Positions 16,556-25,803 are shown, counted from the first letter of the stretch. The stretch: DNA of 47,997 nucleotides from Micromonospora gifhornensis (GCF_016863515.1 NZ_BOPA01000050.1:1-47997), one strand, 5' to 3'. Notes: a model not told the origin generated them from the letters alone. Numbers and translations: made by a program.

Positions 16556-17625
16556 CTGCCGGGGAGTTCAGCGAGGTCGACCACGACCTGCTCGCCGACT
16601 ACCTCGGCGGTGCCCTGGAGGGCACCCCGGAGCAGGCCGAGGTCGCCCGGTTGATCGCCCAGGATCCGTCCTGGGCACAGGCGCACGCGCTGCTCGCCCC
16701 GGCCGTCGCCGAGGTGCGCACCGATCTGCTCGGCTGGGGCGGCTCCGCGGTGGAGATGCCGCCCGAGGTCGCCGACCGGATCCGCGCCGCACTCGACACC
16801 GCTGACCTCTCCGACGTCCTGCCCGACAGCGACGACACCGATCTGGATTCGGACATCCCGGCAACGGCTTCGGACCACAGCGACGATCGGGCTTCCACCG
16901 GGCGACCGTCTCGGGTTCCGGCGCAGCCGCTCGGTGGCCGCCGTCCGCAAGCCGCACCCCCGGCCGGTCCCGACCGCAACGCCACCCGGCCTGGTCCCGA
17001 CCGCAACGCCACCCGGCCCGGTCGGCGGAGCAGCCGCTGGGCCCGCGTCGCAGGGCCGGTCGCCCTCGCTGCCGCGCTTGTCGTCGGGTTGGGGACCCTG
17101 CAGCTGGTCCGGCCGAATCAGGGCGGCGACACGACAGCGGGCACCGCGCTGAGCGATCCGGCCGCCACGCCGCACGCACAGGAAGGCCAGGCCGGTCCCG
17201 AGCGGGCCGCGGTCAACACCTCGCCCCAGCGGCTCCCGGTCACCGAAGGCACCCCGCAGCGCCACACCGGGAGGGACTACACCCCGCAGGAACTGGCGAC
17301 GGAGCCGGAAGCCAAGTTCAACGCCTACTCCAGCACCGAGACACCTGATGCCAGTGGCGACGTCGATCGCATGGCCGGCCCCGCGGACCTGGCCCGGCTC
17401 GACGACCAGGTGGCGCTGACCGCCTGCCTCGCGGACATCGGCACCGAACACGGCGCACAGCCGTTGGTCTTCGAGGACATCGAGTACGCCCGCTTCCAGG
17501 GACACCCGGCGCTGGTGGTGCGCTTCACCGACGCCGCCGGCACCCGATGGGCGTGGGTCAGCGGCCCTGAATGTGGTATCCCCGGATCCGGCTCGGACAG
17601 CCGCCACCGTACGCGGGTAGGGTGA
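16552..17625 (+). CDS. Membrane anti-sigma factor for SigM
   Basis: The 357-residue protein has an acidic N-terminal domain (about 1-90, DHDLLADYLGGALEGTPEQAEVARLIAQDP) fitting an anti-sigma domain, though without a zinc HxxxCxxC motif. A disordered linker follows with a duplicated GPDRNATRP (27-bp tandem repeat at 16966-17019). One membrane segment spans about 165-186, and residues 187-357 are probably extracellular. This equals the RsmA position in M. tuberculosis. The GTG start at 16552 has AGGAGG at 16542-16547 and overlaps the sigM stop by four bases, so the pair is translationally coupled. The role is inferred from context and topology more than from sequence. Confidence 0.82.
   Translation: MTAGEFSEVDHDLLADYLGGALEGTPEQAEVARLIAQDPSWAQAHALLAPAVAEVRTDLLGWGGSAVEMPPEVADRIRAALDTADLSDVLPDSDDTDLDSDIPATASDHSDDRASTGRPSRVPAQPLGGRRPQAAPPAGPDRNATRPGPDRNATRPGRRSSRWARVAGPVALAAALVVGLGTLQLVRPNQGGDTTAGTALSDPAATPHAQEGQAGPERAAVNTSPQRLPVTEGTPQRHTGRDYTPQELATEPEAKFNAYSSTETPDASGDVDRMAGPADLARLDDQVALTACLADIGTEHGAQPLVFEDIEYARFQGHPALVVRFTDAAGTRWAWVSGPECGIPGSGSDSRHRTRVG
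16966..17019 (+). repeat. 27-bp tandem duplication in the anti-sigma gene
   Basis: Units 16966-16992 and 16993-17019 differ only in the last base. They encode nine residues repeated (GPDRNATRP) in the cytosolic linker. Confidence 0.85.
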
Positions 17626-17799
17626 GTCGTCAGGCGCCGGACGTTTGGCCGTCCACGTGACCTGACCCACCGGATGACCGGCTCGGGAATCTCCGGTTCC
17701 TACGATGATGTTCTGGAAGTCAGTTGCCGCCGCGTCGGCACTCGGTTCGGCATCGGCGCTTCACCGATGCCGACAAGTCAACACGATTGGGAGACGGCA

Positions 17800-18750
17800 G
17801 TGGACGAGGTCCGCAACCTGATCATCATCGGCTCTGGGCCGGCCGGTTACACCGCGGCGGTCTACGCGGCCCGCGCCAACCTCAAGCCCCTGATCATCGA
17901 AGGCGTACAGTCCGGCGGCGCGCTGATGACCACCACCGAGGTGGAGAACTTCCCCGGCTTCGCCGACGGCATCCTCGGCCCCGAGCTGATGGACAACATG
18001 CGCAAGCAGGCCGAGCGGTTCGGCGCGGAGTTCCTGACCGATGACGTCACCCGGGTCGAGTTGACCGACACCGCCCGCCCCGACGCGTACAGCACCGTCT
18101 GGGTCGGCGAGACCGCCTACCGGGCCAGGGCCGTCATCCTCGCCACCGGCTCCGCGTGGCGTCCGCTGGGCGTACCGGGTGAGCAGGAGTACCTGGGCCA
18201 CGGCGTCTCCTCCTGCGCCACCTGCGACGGCTTCTTCTTCCGCAACCAGCACATCGTGGTCGTCGGTGGCGGTGACTCGGCGATGGAGGAGGCCAGCTTC
18301 CTGACCCGCTTCGCCGACTCGGTGACCATCATCCATCGTCGGGACTCGTTCCGGGCGAGCAAGATCATGGCCGAGCGGGCGCTGAGCAACGACAAGATCA
18401 AGGTCAAGTGGAACTCCGTGGTGGAGGAGATCCTCGGCGCGGACGGCAAGGTCTCCGGGGCGCGGATCCGCAACGTGCACACCGGCGAGACCAAGGTGCT
18501 CGACGTCACCGGCGTCTTCGTGGCGATCGGCCACGACCCGCGCAGCGAGCTGTTCCGCGGGCAGGTGGAGCTCGACGACGAGGGGTACGTGAAGGTCGAG
18601 GCCCCCAGCACCCGGACCAGCATCCCCGGTGTGTTCGCCGCCGGTGACCTGGTCGACCACACCTACCGGCAGGCCATCACCGCCTCCGGCACCGGCTGTG
18701 CCGCCGCACTCGACGCGGAACGCTTCATCGCCACGCTGGCAACGGACTGA
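17800..18750 (+). CDS. trxB: Thioredoxin-disulfide reductase
   Basis: The flavoenzyme passes electrons from NADPH to thioredoxin. The 316-residue protein has the FAD motif IIIGSGPAGYTAAVYAAR, the redox pair in SSCATCDGFFF near residue 138, the NADPH motif VVVGGGDSAMEEA, and the terminal FAD motif GVFAAGDLVDHTYRQAITASGTGC. GTG 17800 is chosen because GGGAG at 17789-17793 precedes it and VDEVRNLIIIG gives a normal N-terminus; the frame is open from 17674 but that part is not typical. trxA follows 32 bp later, so the two genes are probably one transcript. The 174 bp before it may hold a stress promoter, but I see no clear SigM motif. Confidence 0.96.
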   Translation: MDEVRNLIIIGSGPAGYTAAVYAARANLKPLIIEGVQSGGALMTTTEVENFPGFADGILGPELMDNMRKQAERFGAEFLTDDVTRVELTDTARPDAYSTVWVGETAYRARAVILATGSAWRPLGVPGEQEYLGHGVSSCATCDGFFFRNQHIVVVGGGDSAMEEASFLTRFADSVTIIHRRDSFRASKIMAERALSNDKIKVKWNSVVEEILGADGKVSGARIRNVHTGETKVLDVTGVFVAIGHDPRSELFRGQVELDDEGYVKVEAPSTRTSIPGVFAAGDLVDHTYRQAITASGTGCAAALDAERFIATLATD

Positions 18751-18782
18751 ACGAGACACACCGATGCAGGAGGGACCAAACA

Positions 18783-19106
18783 GTGGGAGCAACCAAGTCG
18801 GTCACCGACGCTAGCTTCGTCGTCGACGTACTCAAGTCCGACAAGCCGGTTCTGGTGGATTTCTGGGCTGAGTGGTGCGGACCGTGCCGCAAGGTGTCAC
18901 CGCTGCTGGAGGAGATCGCCCGCGAGATGGGTGACCAGGTCAGCATCGTCAAGCTCAACATCGACGAAAACCCGGAGACGGCCCGCGCCTACCGGGTGAT
19001 GTCCGTACCGACCCTCACCGTGTTCAAGAACGGTGAGCCGGTGCAGTCGATCGCGGGTGCCAAGCCCAAGGGTGAGCTGGTCAAGCTGATCCAGTCGGCT
19101 CTCTGA
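18783..19106 (+). CDS. trxA: Thioredoxin
   Basis: A 107-residue thioredoxin with the WCGPC active site (Cys32 and Cys35) in VLVDFWAEWCGPCRKVSP and the cis-Pro region VMSVPTLTVFKNGEP. It is a full-length single domain without signal peptide and is the protein substrate of the trxB product just upstream. GTG 18783 has AGGAGGG at 18768-18774. A strong hairpin with a T-run follows. The position equals M. tuberculosis trxC. Confidence 0.96.
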   Translation: MGATKSVTDASFVVDVLKSDKPVLVDFWAEWCGPCRKVSPLLEEIAREMGDQVSIVKLNIDENPETARAYRVMSVPTLTVFKNGEPVQSIAGAKPKGELVKLIQSAL

Positions 19107-19118
19107 GCCCCGCAGTAC

Positions 19119-19168
19119 CGCCATTTCGACCCCGTGACCGGCTCGCCGGCACGGGGTCGAGGCGTTTT
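19119..19168 (+). terminator. Terminator after trxA
   Basis: An 11-bp stem (19126-19136 with 19150-19160), extended by CGCC/GGCG pairs at 19119-19122 and 19161-19164, is followed by TTTT at 19165-19168. It is the clearest classical terminator near these genes and ends the trxB-trxA unit. Confidence 0.85.
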
Positions 19169-19284
19169 CCATCCCTGCGGATCGCCAGCGCATAACCTCG
19201 AACCGAGGGCCGCCGGACGCCGGTGACCACCTGGTCCTCGCCGACGGGCCTGGCCAGCCATCGACCGTACAGAGGGGGTCGTGC

Positions 19285-20451
19285 GTGCGTCCGATCCGTT
19301 CCGGTGACCGCGGACCTGCGGTAGCCGAGATCCGTGCGGTACTGACCAGCCTGGACCTCCTCTCAAAGGCCACCGGCCCGTACGACGACGAGTTCGACAC
19401 CGCCACCGAGCGGGCGGTACGGGCCTTCCAGCAGTCCCGGGGCCTCAGCGTCGACGGCCGTGTCGGCGCCGAGACGTGGCGGGCGCTCGACGCCGCCCGT
19501 TGGCGACTCGGTGCCCGCACCCTCTACCACGCGGTGCCGGTGCCGCTCACCGGCGAAGACGTCCGGTCGCTGCAGGAACGGCTCCTGGAGATGGGGTACG
19601 ACACCGGTCGAGCCGACGCGATCTACGGCGTCCGAACGTCTCGGGCGGTGGCCCAGTTCCAGCGTGAGGTGGGGCTGACCCCGGACGGCACCTGCGGCCC
19701 GCACACCATGGGGGCGCTGCGCCGGCTCGGCCGCAAGGTGGTCGGCGGCAGGCCGCAGTGGCTGCGCGAGTCCGACGCCATCCGGCAGTCCGGTCCCACC
19801 CTGGTCGGCCGGACGGTGGTCATCGACCCCGGCCATGGTGGCACCGAGCCCGGTGTGGTCGTACCCGACGGGCCGCTGCGGTGGACCGAGGCGGATCTGA
19901 TGCACGACCTGGCCAGCCGCTTGGAGGGTCGGCTCGCCGCGTCGGGCGTACGGGTGCAGCTCACCCGGGGACCGGCACCGGAGACGTGCCTGCCCGACAT
20001 CGACCGGGCGCACCTGGCCAACTCTCTCGGCGCGGACGTGTTCATCTCCCTGCACACCGACGGGCACGCCAATCCGGCTGCCGAAGGGGTCGCGACGTAC
20101 CACTACGGCACCGACAACGGCGTGACCTCGGCAACCGGGGAACGACTGGCCGGGCTGGTCCAACGGGAGATCGTGGCGCGCACCGGGCTGCGCGACTGCC
20201 GTACCCACGCCAAGGCGTGGGACCTGCTCAGACTCACCCGCATGCCGGCGGTACGCATCGAGGTCGGCTACCTCACCTCGCCGACGGACCGCGGCAGGCT
20301 TGTCGAGCCCCGGTTTCGGGACAAGCTCGTCGAGGCCATCGTGGCGGCGGTGCAACGGATGTACCTGCCGGACGAACGTGACGTGCCGACCGGTTCGCTG
20401 GACGTCAGCGAGTTGCGGGCCGCCGTCGCCGCCGGAAACGTGGTCGACTGA
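19285..20451 (+). CDS. cwlM: N-acetylmuramoyl-L-alanine amidase family protein, CwlM type
   Basis: The 388-residue protein has two peptidoglycan-binding domains (about 5-68 and 88-148) followed by an Amidase_3 domain (about 175-372). Zinc and catalytic positions are all present: His184 (DPGHGG), Glu202 (WTEADL), His257 (SLHTDG) and Glu326 (VRIEVGYLTSP). No signal peptide is visible. In mycobacteria the homologue beside trxC, CwlM, is cytosolic and works mainly as a PknB-controlled activator of MurA. Placement and lack of a signal peptide suggest the same here (inference). GTG 19285 follows a GAGGGGG stretch at 19272-19278. The gene converges on a GNAT gene. Confidence 0.9.
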   Translation: MRPIRSGDRGPAVAEIRAVLTSLDLLSKATGPYDDEFDTATERAVRAFQQSRGLSVDGRVGAETWRALDAARWRLGARTLYHAVPVPLTGEDVRSLQERLLEMGYDTGRADAIYGVRTSRAVAQFQREVGLTPDGTCGPHTMGALRRLGRKVVGGRPQWLRESDAIRQSGPTLVGRTVVIDPGHGGTEPGVVVPDGPLRWTEADLMHDLASRLEGRLAASGVRVQLTRGPAPETCLPDIDRAHLANSLGADVFISLHTDGHANPAAEGVATYHYGTDNGVTSATGERLAGLVQREIVARTGLRDCRTHAKAWDLLRLTRMPAVRIEVGYLTSPTDRGRLVEPRFRDKLVEAIVAAVQRMYLPDERDVPTGSLDVSELRAAVAAGNVVD

Positions 20452-20497
20452 ACGACGCCGGACCGGTCCGCGCTCAGCCGCCGAACCGGCTGCGCGC

Positions 20498-21163
20498 TCA
20501 GCCGATGGTGGACCGGGTGGCCGGGGTGGGACGCACCGGACGCAGCAGCGACTCCGGGCTCATCGAGCCGAGCAGCTTCTCCAACGCGTACTCGACGTCC
20601 GATTTCCAGCTCAACGCCGTCCGTAGTTCCAGGCGAAGCCGGGGGTAGCGGGGGTGCGGGCGGACGGTCTTGAAGCCGACCGAGAGGAAGAAGTCGGCGG
20701 GTGCGACACAGGCGCCCGCCGGGTCGGCCGCGTCACCGAACTTCGCGTCACCGAACGCCTCGATCGCCTTGATCCCCCGCTTGGTGAGGTCACGGGCGAC
20801 CCCCTGCACCAGCATCCGGCCCAGCCCGCCGCCGGCGAAGGCTGGTACCACGTTCGCCGTCATCAGCAGCGCGGCGTCCGCGGAGACCGGGGAGGTGGGG
20901 AACGCCATCGAGCGGGGCACGTACGCCGGTGGGGCGTACATGACGAACCCGGCCGGCATGCCGTCGACGTAGATCAGCTTGCCGCAGGAACCCCACTCCA
21001 GCAGGGTCTGCGAGACCCACGCCTCCTTCTCGAGACCGGGGTCACCGGCCGCGCAGGCACGGTCGGCGGAAACCGGATCAAGCTCCCAGTAGACGCATTG
21101 CCGGCACGGACGGGGCAGGTCCTCCAGGGTGTCCAGGGTCAGACTGACCAGTCGTCGCGACAT
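20498..21163 (-). CDS. GNAT family N-acetyltransferase
   Basis: The 221-residue protein has a GNAT fold with an acetyl-CoA loop VVPAFAGGGLGRMLVQGVARDL (about 105-126) and a hallmark N-terminal RPCRQCVYWELDP with a CxxC. The substrate is unknown. The gene lies between cwlM and the parB-side genes, on the minus strand, which is the position of the conserved hypothetical Rv3916c in M. tuberculosis; homology to that protein is likely but not checked. ATG 21163 (MSRRLVSLTLDTLEDL) is preferred over an upstream start at 21280 that adds an Arg-rich stretch. The gap before the next gene is 291 bp and divergent. Confidence 0.85.
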   Translation of the reverse strand: MSRRLVSLTLDTLEDLPRPCRQCVYWELDPVSADRACAAGDPGLEKEAWVSQTLLEWGSCGKLIYVDGMPAGFVMYAPPAYVPRSMAFPTSPVSADAALLMTANVVPAFAGGGLGRMLVQGVARDLTKRGIKAIEAFGDAKFGDAADPAGACVAPADFFLSVGFKTVRPHPRYPRLRLELRTALSWKSDVEYALEKLLGSMSPESLLRPVRPTPATRSTIG

Positions 21164-21454
21164 CGCGTGCTTCTCCACACTAGGCTCGGCGGTGGGACCG
21201 GCTCGGACGCCACCCGCCGCATTCCTGCCCCGACGAGCGATCGTACGCCGCCGATCGGCGGCGCGGGAGAGGACGCGCAAACGCCCACGTCAGGACGGTC
21301 AGCGACCGGTCCGGTATGTGGACGGGCGCGGAATCGCACACGCCGTCGGCGTCGTTCGGCGGCTAGGATCGGCACTCGGCGTGCCGTGCCGCCATGGTCG
21401 CCGGTGTCCCGGGTATCCGGGACGGAGCCGTCCGCGCAGCATCGAGGTGATGTC

Positions 21455-22768
21455 ATGACCGGCACAACGCTCGACGACTACACCGACCGGTACGCCCGCC
21501 GGGTGCGGGGGATGACCGCCTCGGAGATCCGGGCCTTGTTCGCGGTCGCCAGCCGACCGGAGGTCGTCTCCCTGGCCGGTGGCGCACCGTACATCGCCGC
21601 GCTGCCGCTGGACGCGGTGGGCGAGATGCTCGGTCGGCTCAGCAGCGAGCACGGAACCACCACCCTCCAGTACGGCATCGGCCAGGGCACCCTGGAACTA
21701 CGCGAGCGGATCTGCGAGGTGATGTCCCTCTCCGGGATCGACGCCTCCTGCGGGGCGTCACCGGACGACGTGGTGGTGACCGTCGGCGGGCAGCAGGCCC
21801 TCGACCTGGTGGCGCGACTCTTCCTCGACCCGGGTGACGTGGTACTCGCCGAGGGCCCGACCTACGTCGGTGCCCTCGGGGTCTTCCAGGCCGCCCAGGC
21901 GCAGGTCGTGCACGTGCCGATGGACGAGGACGGCCTGATCCCGGAGGCGCTGGAGACAGCCATCGCGGAGCAGGCCCGGGCCGGGCGGCGGGTGAAGTTC
22001 CTCTACACCATCCCGACGTACCAGAATCCGGCCGGCGTGACGCTGACCGAGGAGCGCCGGGAACGGGTGCTGGACATCTGCGAACGCGCCGGTCTGCTGG
22101 TGGTCGAGGACGACCCGTACGGCCAGTTGGGTTTCGAGAAGGAAGCGCCCGCTCCGCTGCGGGCCCGACGCCGGCACGGGGTCTTCTACCTCAGCACCTT
22201 CTCCAAGACGTTCGCCCCCGGCCTGCGCGTCGGCTGGATCCTCGCCCCGCACGCCGTACGCGACAAGTTGGTCATCGCCAGCGAGGCGCAGATCCTCTGC
22301 CCCAGCGCGTACGCGCAGGCGGCCGTCAGCACGTACCTGACCACGATGCCCTGGCGTGAGCAGCTGAAGGTCTACCGGGAGGTCTACCGGGAGCGGCGGG
22401 ACGCGATGCTCGCCGCGCTGGCGGATCTGATGCCGGCGGGGACCAGGTGGACCAACCCGGGCGGCGGTCTCTTCGTCTGGGCGACCCTGCCCGAAGGGCT
22501 CGACTCGAAGGCGATGATGCCTCGGGCCATCGCCGCGCGGGTCGCCTACGTGCCGGGCACCGGCTTCTACGCCGACGGCGGCGGGGCCGGCAACATGCGG
22601 CTCAACTTCTCCTTCCCGCCGCCGGAACGGATCCGTGAGGGCGTACGCCGGCTGGCCGGCGTGATGGAGCAGGACATCGCCATGCGGCGGGTGTTCGGCG
22701 CGGTCGGCGGGCCGGGCAACCGGCGCGGCCAGGCCGGCTCCGACACCCCCGGTCCTGACTTGGCATGA
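21455..22768 (+). CDS. PLP-dependent aminotransferase, class I/II fold
   Basis: A 437-residue fold-type I aminotransferase resembling the 2-aminoadipate transaminase (LysN)/MocR-like group. The PLP lysine is Lys251 in YLSTFSKTFAPGLRVGW. Other family motifs are VSLAGGAPYIAALP, TVGGQQALDL, the PTYQNPAGVTLTEERR segment and VVEDDPYGQLGF. The substrate cannot be named from sequence. ATG 21455 is preceded by GAGGTG. The frame stays open upstream to 20654, but that part is antisense to the GNAT gene. The last four bases overlap the start of the ddl gene (ATGA), so the two are translationally coupled, which hints at a role in amino-acid supply for the wall; that is inference. Confidence 0.9.
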   Translation: MTGTTLDDYTDRYARRVRGMTASEIRALFAVASRPEVVSLAGGAPYIAALPLDAVGEMLGRLSSEHGTTTLQYGIGQGTLELRERICEVMSLSGIDASCGASPDDVVVTVGGQQALDLVARLFLDPGDVVLAEGPTYVGALGVFQAAQAQVVHVPMDEDGLIPEALETAIAEQARAGRRVKFLYTIPTYQNPAGVTLTEERRERVLDICERAGLLVVEDDPYGQLGFEKEAPAPLRARRRHGVFYLSTFSKTFAPGLRVGWILAPHAVRDKLVIASEAQILCPSAYAQAAVSTYLTTMPWREQLKVYREVYRERRDAMLAALADLMPAGTRWTNPGGGLFVWATLPEGLDSKAMMPRAIAARVAYVPGTGFYADGGGAGNMRLNFSFPPPERIREGVRRLAGVMEQDIAMRRVFGAVGGPGNRRGQAGSDTPGPDLA

Positions 22769-23769
22769 TGCCCGGCATGGGTTCTGCCGCTGCCGAAGAA
22801 ACGCCTGTGTCCGGTCCCACCGCCGATGACCTGCACGTGGTCGTGCTCGCTGGTGGCCTGTCGTACGAACGGGACGTGTCGCTGCGCTCGGGCCGCCGGG
22901 TGCTCGACGCGCTGCGGTCGGTCGGGGTGGAGGCGGAGCTACGCGACGCCGACGTGGCTCTGCTGCCGGCGCTGGCCGCCGACCCGCCGGACGCCGTGGT
23001 GATCGCGCTGCACGGTGCCACCGGGGAGGACGGCTCGCTGCGTGGCGTACTCGACCTCTGCGGCGTGCCGTACGTCGGCTGTGACGCGCGGGCCTCCCGG
23101 CTGGCCTGGGACAAGCCGTCGGCGAAGGCGGTGCTTCGGGAAGCGGGCATCGCCACTCCCGACTGGGTCGCGCTGCCGCACGACCGGTTCAGCGAGCTGG
23201 GCGCGGTGGCGGTGCTGGATCGCATCGTGGACCGGCTGGGACTGCCGCTGATGGTCAAGCCTGCCCAGGGTGGTTCCGGTCTCGGCGCCGCCGTGGTCCG
23301 GGACGCGGCGGCGCTGCCGGCCGCCATGGTCGGTTGTTTCGCGTACGACCCGACTGCGCTTGTGGAACGGTACGTCTCCGGCATGGACGTCGCGGTCTCC
23401 GTCATCGACCTGGGCGACGGTCCCCAGGCGCTGCCGCCGGTCGAGATCGTGCCCCGCAACGGCGTCTACGACTACGCGGCGCGCTACACCGCCGGTCGGA
23501 CCACCTGGCACACGCCGGCACGCCTGGAACCTGCGGTCGCCGAGAAGGTGGGCGAGGTCGCGATCGCCGCTCACACGGCGCTCGGACTCCGTGACCTCAG
23601 CCGGGTCGACCTCATCGTCGACTCGGCCGGGCAGCCGCATGTCCTGGAGGTCAACGTCTCTCCGGGCATGACCGAGACCTCGCTGCTGCCGCTGGCGGTG
23701 CAGGCCGCCGGGCTGGACTTCGGACGGGTGATCGGTTCCCTGGTCGCCCGCGCCGTCACCCGCCGGTGA
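22765..23769 (+). CDS. ddl: D-alanine--D-alanine ligase family protein
   Basis: The 334-residue ATP-grasp protein has the N-terminal VVVLAGGLSYERDVSLRSGRRVLDAL of Ddl, the middle GLPLMVKPAQGGSGLGAAVV, and the C-terminal metal/substrate segment LEVNVSPGMTETSLLPL. This fits ATP-driven joining of two D-alanines for peptidoglycan. EVNV replaces the usual EVNT, and the organism may carry a second canonical ddl elsewhere, so the exact amino-acid partner is open. It overlaps the upstream aminotransferase by four bases and converges with the next minus-strand gene by 14 bp. Confidence 0.87.
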   Translation: MMPGMGSAAAEETPVSGPTADDLHVVVLAGGLSYERDVSLRSGRRVLDALRSVGVEAELRDADVALLPALAADPPDAVVIALHGATGEDGSLRGVLDLCGVPYVGCDARASRLAWDKPSAKAVLREAGIATPDWVALPHDRFSELGAVAVLDRIVDRLGLPLMVKPAQGGSGLGAAVVRDAAALPAAMVGCFAYDPTALVERYVSGMDVAVSVIDLGDGPQALPPVEIVPRNGVYDYAARYTAGRTTWHTPARLEPAVAEKVGEVAIAAHTALGLRDLSRVDLIVDSAGQPHVLEVNVSPGMTETSLLPLAVQAAGLDFGRVIGSLVARAVTRR

Positions 23770-24715
23770 CCGCCTGAGGCGGCACCTCTCCCGGCTTTTC
23801 AGCTACCTCGCTCGCCTGCGGGGGCACCGCAGTGGCCTCGCCGCCCGACTCTTCCTGCTGCGGTGCCGGGGAGTCGTCGGCGTGGTCGCCCTCCTGCTCG
23901 GCAATGCTGCGTCCCTGCGGTGTCGGCAACTCGGCCGGCTCTGCGGTCGTCTGCGCCCCGGATTCGGCCTCGTCGTCGGCAGCGGCCACGGGAACGCCGC
24001 CCGGCGCGTCGGGTGGGTCGGCCGTCTCTCCGATCGCGTCCAGCAGCGACCCGCCCTCGGTCGTTTCGTTCCCGGCCGACGCTGACTGCGCGGCAAGGCT
24101 GGACGGGGCCTGCCACTGGATGCGGGGCGGCTCGGCGAGCGGGCGTCCACCGAACTCGGCCAGCCAGGCAGCCACCAGGGCCAGATTCTCCCGCCACTTC
24201 CCCTCGGAGATCGGCGGCAGGATCGAGTCCCACAGGGAGAGGAAGGTGCCTCGCAACTGAAGCCGCCCGTACGGGCGGGCGAGGAACCACATGTGCAGGT
24301 GCGCCGACCCGTCGCCCCAACGGTTGACGTGGACCCGGGCCACCCCGTCCAACGACCGGATGGCGCGTTCCAGTCGTACGGTCATCACGCCCAGCTCGGC
24401 GGCGAGCAGATTGGGCAGGTCGCCGAGATCCAGGTGCGACCGGGATTCCAGGATGAGAACCATCGGCAGGCCGGTGGGACGGTCCATCGCGCGTACGCGC
24501 CACCGCTCACCGACCCAGATGTAGGCGTCATCCGGCGCCTGACAGGCGGTGCATTCGCGGTGCGCTTCGCCCTTGCGGGGCGGCTCGACCGGGACCGGGT
24601 CGTCGAGGTGTTTGACCCGCAGGTCACCCTCGAAGGGAAAGGACGGCCACTGGGTGAAGTCCGGGACTGAGGGAGGGGTGTCGGGCACGAGGCTGACCCT
24701 AACCGAGTCCGGCAC
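23756..24715 (-). CDS. HIT-like domain protein with disordered C-terminus
   Basis: I recognise a fold but not a function. In the 319-residue product, residues 30-200 contain a CTAC pair (Cys55, Cys58) and HLHMWFLARP (His139, His141), resembling the HxH region of HIT-superfamily nucleotide hydrolases/transferases, although the full HxHxHxx triad is not present. Residues 205-319 are acidic, Pro- and Glu-rich, and probably disordered. The GTG at 24715 is the longest start; GTG 24688 is possible. The 3' end overlaps ddl by 14 bp in convergent orientation. The gene lies at the edge of the parS-rich gap. Confidence 0.75.
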   Translation of the reverse strand: MPDSVRVSLVPDTPPSVPDFTQWPSFPFEGDLRVKHLDDPVPVEPPRKGEAHRECTACQAPDDAYIWVGERWRVRAMDRPTGLPMVLILESRSHLDLGDLPNLLAAELGVMTVRLERAIRSLDGVARVHVNRWGDGSAHLHMWFLARPYGRLQLRGTFLSLWDSILPPISEGKWRENLALVAAWLAEFGGRPLAEPPRIQWQAPSSLAAQSASAGNETTEGGSLLDAIGETADPPDAPGGVPVAAADDEAESGAQTTAEPAELPTPQGRSIAEQEGDHADDSPAPQQEESGGEATAVPPQASEVAEKPGEVPPQAVTGG

Positions 24716-24854
24716 CGCTGTCCCTACCCGAATCGGGTTCGCCTCGGCGGGCGAAGATCAGGCCGAATCAGCGGTTGTCCCCAGGGATATCCACAGGCTC
24801 TCCGACGCTCCGGCCACACCTGCGAGCCCTGCTTCGACAAGGGATTTCGGTCCA

Positions 24855-24870
24855 TGTTCCACGTGAAACA
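24855..24870. promoter_or_regulatory. parS site 1
   Basis: TGTTCCACGTGAAACA differs at one base from the consensus TGTTTCACGTGAAACA bound by ParB. It lies downstream of parB in the gene-poor gap. Confidence 0.9.
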
Positions 24871-24957
24871 ACGAAGGGCTGTGGATAACTGGTGTGGATA
24901 ACATTTGGCCCTTCGAGTGGCTGTGGACATCGGTCCCCTCGGCTGGCGAGGCGCCCA

Positions 24958-24973
24958 CGTTTCACGTGAAACC
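24958..24973. promoter_or_regulatory. parS site 2
   Basis: CGTTTCACGTGAAACC keeps the 14-bp core GTTTCACGTGAAAC and differs only at the two outer bases. Confidence 0.9.
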
Positions 24974-25761
24974 GTGCCTCCTTCGAAGCCACGCTCAGCG
25001 CGGCTCGGTAACGGGTCGGCCGCGATGCATCGCTGTCCCCGCCGACCTCGGAACCGCTCTGTGGCTCGAAGTCTTCGACCGCCGGTGAACGCTGATCCGA
25101 GTTGCCTGGATTGGACAAGCGTCAGCAGGAGGACGAATACCGTCGGGGGTGAGGTCGTCAGCTCAGCTTTCCCCACTGCCACCAACTCCGTCGCTGTCGT
25201 GGGGGACTGGCCGGCGACTCGGCAGTCGTGGGTGTCTCCGTGTCCCAGCCGAGGCGGACGCCGGGATCGTCATCGGTCGGATCCTGGCCGGTGACGACAG
25301 CCGGACGAGCGACTGATTGAACCTCCACTTGGGCAGCCCTGGAAGCCGAGCTACAGCCGGGGCTGGTGTCCGGTCGTCAGGCGGCCGTCCCATCGCCTCG
25401 GCCCGCGCCCGCCGGGCCGTTTCCTCCTTGACGCTGAACGCCAGCCGGCCACGAACGCCTGAGCTCGCCTGCGTCCCCCTTCATAGCCTTCCGCCCTCTG
25501 TAGTCGACACGGCGGCGTCAAAATCACCCGCCCAGCCTCAGGGTGCCCTTGGGCCTCTCCAGGGCACAGCGGCGTCCAGAGGGGCAGACCCGTCTGGCGG
25601 CGCGCTATCAGACGAAGGGCCGGGCTTGTAGGCCAACAACAAGAATGCATCCGGCCGCACCAGGAGCCGAGGTCGCTGCCCCGGCATACCCGCTGAGGCA
25701 CCGGGGGGCGGTGCGCAGCAAAGCGGGAACGGACGCGGGTGCGACACCGATCACCCTCCAC

Positions 25762-25803
25762 GCGTCGCCCGCCGCGTTGCCCGCCGCGTCGCCCGCCGCG
25801 TTG
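25762..25803. repeat. 12-bp tandem repeats before the long hairpin
   Basis: About three and a half units alternating GCGTCGCCCGCC and GCGTTGCCCGCC run directly into the left arm of the 23-bp inverted repeat. Confidence 0.8.

Noticed and set aside
17626..17799. SigM-type promoter before trxB
   Set aside because: A GGGAAT word is present, but I could not find a matching -10 element at the right distance.
20654..21454. N-terminal extension of the aminotransferase frame
   Set aside because: It is antisense to the GNAT gene and unlike any aminotransferase N-terminus; ATG 21455 fits better.
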